DNA of 5,846 nucleotides from a bacterium (lineage in GTDB: Bacteria > Elusimicrobiota > Elusimicrobia > UBA1565 > UBA9628), in assembly GCA_021790955.1 (NCBI GenBank), contig JAJYFI010000121.1, positions 1 through 5,846 on the forward strand, given 5' to 3'. The notes beneath the pieces are model-generated. The model made no database searches. It was not told where the DNA came from and was given only the letters and a program-made list of their open reading frames with translations. This document shows, piece by piece, positions 4,152 through 5,846 of this stretch. Position 1 is the stretch's first letter. Every line of letters begins with the position of its first letter. The translations under genes were made by a program, and so were the position numbers.

Positions 4152-5846
4152 TTGGACGAACCCGGGGCCTTCTTCTTGCGGAAGACATCCGTCCACGAGC
4201 GGGACCGCTCCTCCTCAAGCCGGCGCTTGAGTTTGGCGATCTCCTCCCGGCTCGCCTGGGCCTGACGCCGCCAGACGTCCTCGGACTGGACTTTTTCCGC
4301 GATCTCCTTGAGCTTGGCGTCGACGGCTTCCCGAGCCTTCGCGGCATCCTTCTTGGCCGCGTCGAGAGCCTCCTCGAGCTCCTTGGCGCGCCGGGACGAG
4401 GATTCCTCCCGAGCCTTCGAGGCGCGCGCCAGATCGGCTTTCCATTGCTCCATCTCCTCGAAGCGCTTCTGGGCCTCGGCGAGCCGCGACTGCGCCTCCT
4501 TGAGCTCGGCGCGCGCGAGGGCCGCCTCGTGGATTTTCGAGGAGGACTCCGCCACGCGCTTGCGCAGCTCCGCCAGCCTGGCTTCGAGCTGGGCGTATTC
4601 CTGCCGCGACGCGGCGAGCTCCCGCTCGAGCGCGGCCTTCCGCTCCTGGGCCTCGCGCCGCTCCTCCATCACGGCGGCCACGGCGGCCGCCCGGCTGCGT
4701 TCCCGCTCGGCCTCGGCCTCCTCGCGAAGCTCCTTGATCTCGGCCCCCTGGGCGGCGAGCATCTTGTGGAGGTTCTCATTCTCGCCGCGCAGCTCCACGA
4801 CGCCGTCCGGCGAGAGCCGGAGAAGCTCCTTGGAGAGCTCCTCGATCCGCTGAGCCCCGGTTTTCGCGCGTTCCTCGGCCTCGGCGAGCCGCCGCTGGGC
4901 CGCGTTCAACTCCCCGCGCAGGGATTCCAGGCTCTGGTCCCTTTGCGCCAGGCGCTCCCGCATCTCGCCGCGCAACGCCTCGAGGGATTTTTCCCGCTCG
5001 GCGAGCTTCGACGCGAGCTCGGAGCGGAAAGCCTCGAGCTCCTTCTCCTTTTGCAGCAGCCGCTCCGACCACTCCGCGTCCTTGCCCGCGATCGCCTTGT
5101 GGTGGGCGGCGATCTCCTCCTGCAGGCGCACGATCTCCGAGGCCATCCGGACGCGCACGCCCTCCCATTCGCTCCTCAATTTCTGCATCCGGTCGGGGAG
5201 GCTGCGCTCGAATTCCTCGCGCAGCCGGGTCTCCCGGCGGGCGATCTCGATCTCCTTTTCCCGCTCCATCTCCTCGACGACGCGGGTCTTGAGCTTCTTG
5301 ACCTCCTCCTCGGCCAGGGCCCGTATCTTGACCTTCTCGAACTCAAGCCCCTCCGCGGCCTTTTTCGCCAAGGCGGACTGAACCGCCAGCTGCCGCTCAA
5401 GCATGTTCTTCTGGGCCGACAGATCCTGCTTCTCCTTCGCCGCCGCGGCCACCTGGATCTTGAGCTGGGCCGCGATGGACCGCAGCGGCGCCGCCTGCCG
5501 CTCCATCGCCGCGCAGATGCCGCGAAGCCTCAGCACCTCGGCCTTGAGCTGGTCCGTCTCCTTGAGCCGGCTCTCCATCTCGATCGCCTTGCGGTCGCGT
5601 TCGGCCTCGGCCTTGGCGGCCTTCTCCTTGAGGGCGTCCAGCTGCGTCCGCTCCTTGAGCAGCTCCGAGACTTTTTCCTCGAGATTCGCCTTCTGGACGA
5701 AGAGCCGCTCCCGGTCCGCCTCGACTTGAGACGCCTTGGCGGCGAAGGCCTCGATCTGCGCGGCGGCCTGGCTCTTCTCCTGCGCCGCCTGGGAAAGCTT
5801 CGACTCCACCGCAGCGTGCGCGGCGGCGGCCCGGGCGAGGTCCTCC
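4148..5846 (-). CDS. Long coiled-coil protein of unknown function, N-terminus beyond right edge
   Basis: At least 565 residues; the frame stays open to the window edge, so the true start lies outside. The GTG at 5809 is only an internal Val in continuous coiled coil; residue numbers here count from it. The protein is almost wholly Glu/Ala/Lys/Arg/Leu with heptad spacing. It has only four prolines (108, 205, 334, 549), which probably separate rods of about 100, 95, 125 and 200 residues, and a single Cys (99). No TM segment or enzymatic motif is visible. Residues 258-311 hold about three copies of an 18-residue unit. The helix ends near 538 and a basic tail follows (SWTDVFRKKKAPGSSK). The stop overlaps the flbD start (GTGA), placing it at the head of the motor genes as seen here. 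Similarity to SMC, myosin or other coiled coils would be compositional and says nothing about function. A role as a cytoplasmic scaffold or polar/motor-organising filament is speculation. Confidence 0.85.
   Translation of the reverse strand, partial: EDLARAAAAHAAVESKLSQAAQEKSQAAAQIEAFAAKASQVEADRERLFVQKANLEEKVSELLKERTQLDALKEKAAKAEAERDRKAIEMESRLKETDQLKAEVLRLRGICAAMERQAAPLRSIAAQLKIQVAAAAKEKQDLSAQKNMLERQLAVQSALAKKAAEGLEFEKVKIRALAEEEVKKLKTRVVEEMEREKEIEIARRETRLREEFERSLPDRMQKLRSEWEGVRVRMASEIVRLQEEIAAHHKAIAGKDAEWSERLLQKEKELEAFRSELASKLAEREKSLEALRGEMRERLAQRDQSLESLRGELNAAQRRLAEAEERAKTGAQRIEELSKELLRLSPDGVVELRGENENLHKMLAAQGAEIKELREEAEAERERSRAAAVAAVMEERREAQERKAALERELAASRQEYAQLEARLAELRKRVAESSSKIHEAALARAELKEAQSRLAEAQKRFEEMEQWKADLARASKAREESSSRRAKELEEALDAAKKDAAKAREAVDAKLKEIAEKVQSEDVWRRQAQASREEIAKLKRRLEEERSRSWTDVFRKKKAPGSSK
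4877..5038 (-). repeat. Three tandem 18-residue coiled-coil units inside the long coiled-coil protein
   Basis: The translated units start LEAFRSELASKLAEREKS, LEALRGEMRERLAQRDQS and LESLRGELNAAQRRLAEA. The first two match closely over their whole length and the third matches mainly in its first half (LESLRGEL). The unit is 54 bases. At DNA level the copies have diverged but keep blocks such as the CTCGAG-type Leu-Glu codons. This looks like local duplication within the gene; 18 residues is close to five helical turns, so the units would stack with a regular surface pattern. Confidence 0.7.

Noticed and set aside
2973..4265. 430-residue open frame on the plus strand opposite motB, motA and flbD
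   Set aside because: It is antisense to three certain genes, its composition (His/Asp/Gly/Arg-rich) is that of a reverse-complement shadow in GC-rich DNA, and no motif or ribosome site supports it.
5807..5809. GTG as the start of the coiled-coil protein
   Set aside because: The frame continues open to base 5846 with the same Ala/Glu/Leu-rich coiled-coil pattern and no ribosome site precedes this codon, so the gene is cut by the window edge.
4148..5846. Coiled-coil gene considered as an SMC/Rad50-type ATPase or a flagellar FliH/FlgN-like protein
   Set aside because: No Walker or ABC signature motif is present in the visible part, it is far longer than FliH or FlgN, and similarity by heptads alone is not evidence of homology.

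Overview
All convincing genes in this GC-rich window (about 65-75 % G+C in the lines I counted) lie on the minus strand, and they form one tightly packed unidirectional cluster. In transcription order, right to left, these are: the 3' part of a long coiled-coil protein gene (runs off the right edge), flbD/swrD-like, motA, motB, a lipoprotein gene of unknown function, a NifS/IscS-type cysteine desulfurase, and the 5' part of mnmA (runs off the left edge). Four of the six junctions are 4-base stop/start overlaps (GTGA, ATGA, GTGA, ATGA). The other two are 15-16 base gaps that each hold a clear Shine-Dalgarno sequence. There is no gene-free stretch longer than 16 bases, and I see no RNA gene, mobile element, CRISPR array or convincing terminator.

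The right two thirds is a flagellar stator region. MotA and MotB form the ion channel that powers flagellar rotation, and the small FlbD/SwrD-type protein is known to accompany motAB in many flagellated bacteria. Two less ordinary genes bracket this core. Upstream is a very long, almost proline-free coiled-coil protein whose stop codon overlaps the flbD start. Downstream is a lipoprotein with a probable carboxypeptidase-regulatory-like beta-sandwich whose start overlaps the motB stop. Both are candidates for uncharacterised motor-associated proteins.

The left third is a sulfur-transfer/tRNA-modification pair. The cysteine desulfurase would take sulfur from cysteine and hand it to MnmA, which makes 2-thiouridine at position 34 of Lys, Glu and Gln tRNAs. 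The arrangement recalls the dedicated YrvO-MnmA pair of Bacillus. Here it is attached by overlap to the end of the motility genes, so the two functions are probably co-transcribed.

The organism is a flagellated bacterium with a lipoprotein-processing pathway, probably Gram-negative. The high GC, the flbD-motA-motB order and the style of the MotB transmembrane segment would suit a deep-branching group such as Elusimicrobiota or a deltaproteobacterial-type lineage. That placement is a guess from memory, not a demonstrated assignment. The core genes are recognisable families. The novelty lies in the two flanking proteins, in several residue changes at functional positions of the stator, and in the motor/tRNA-thiolation linkage.
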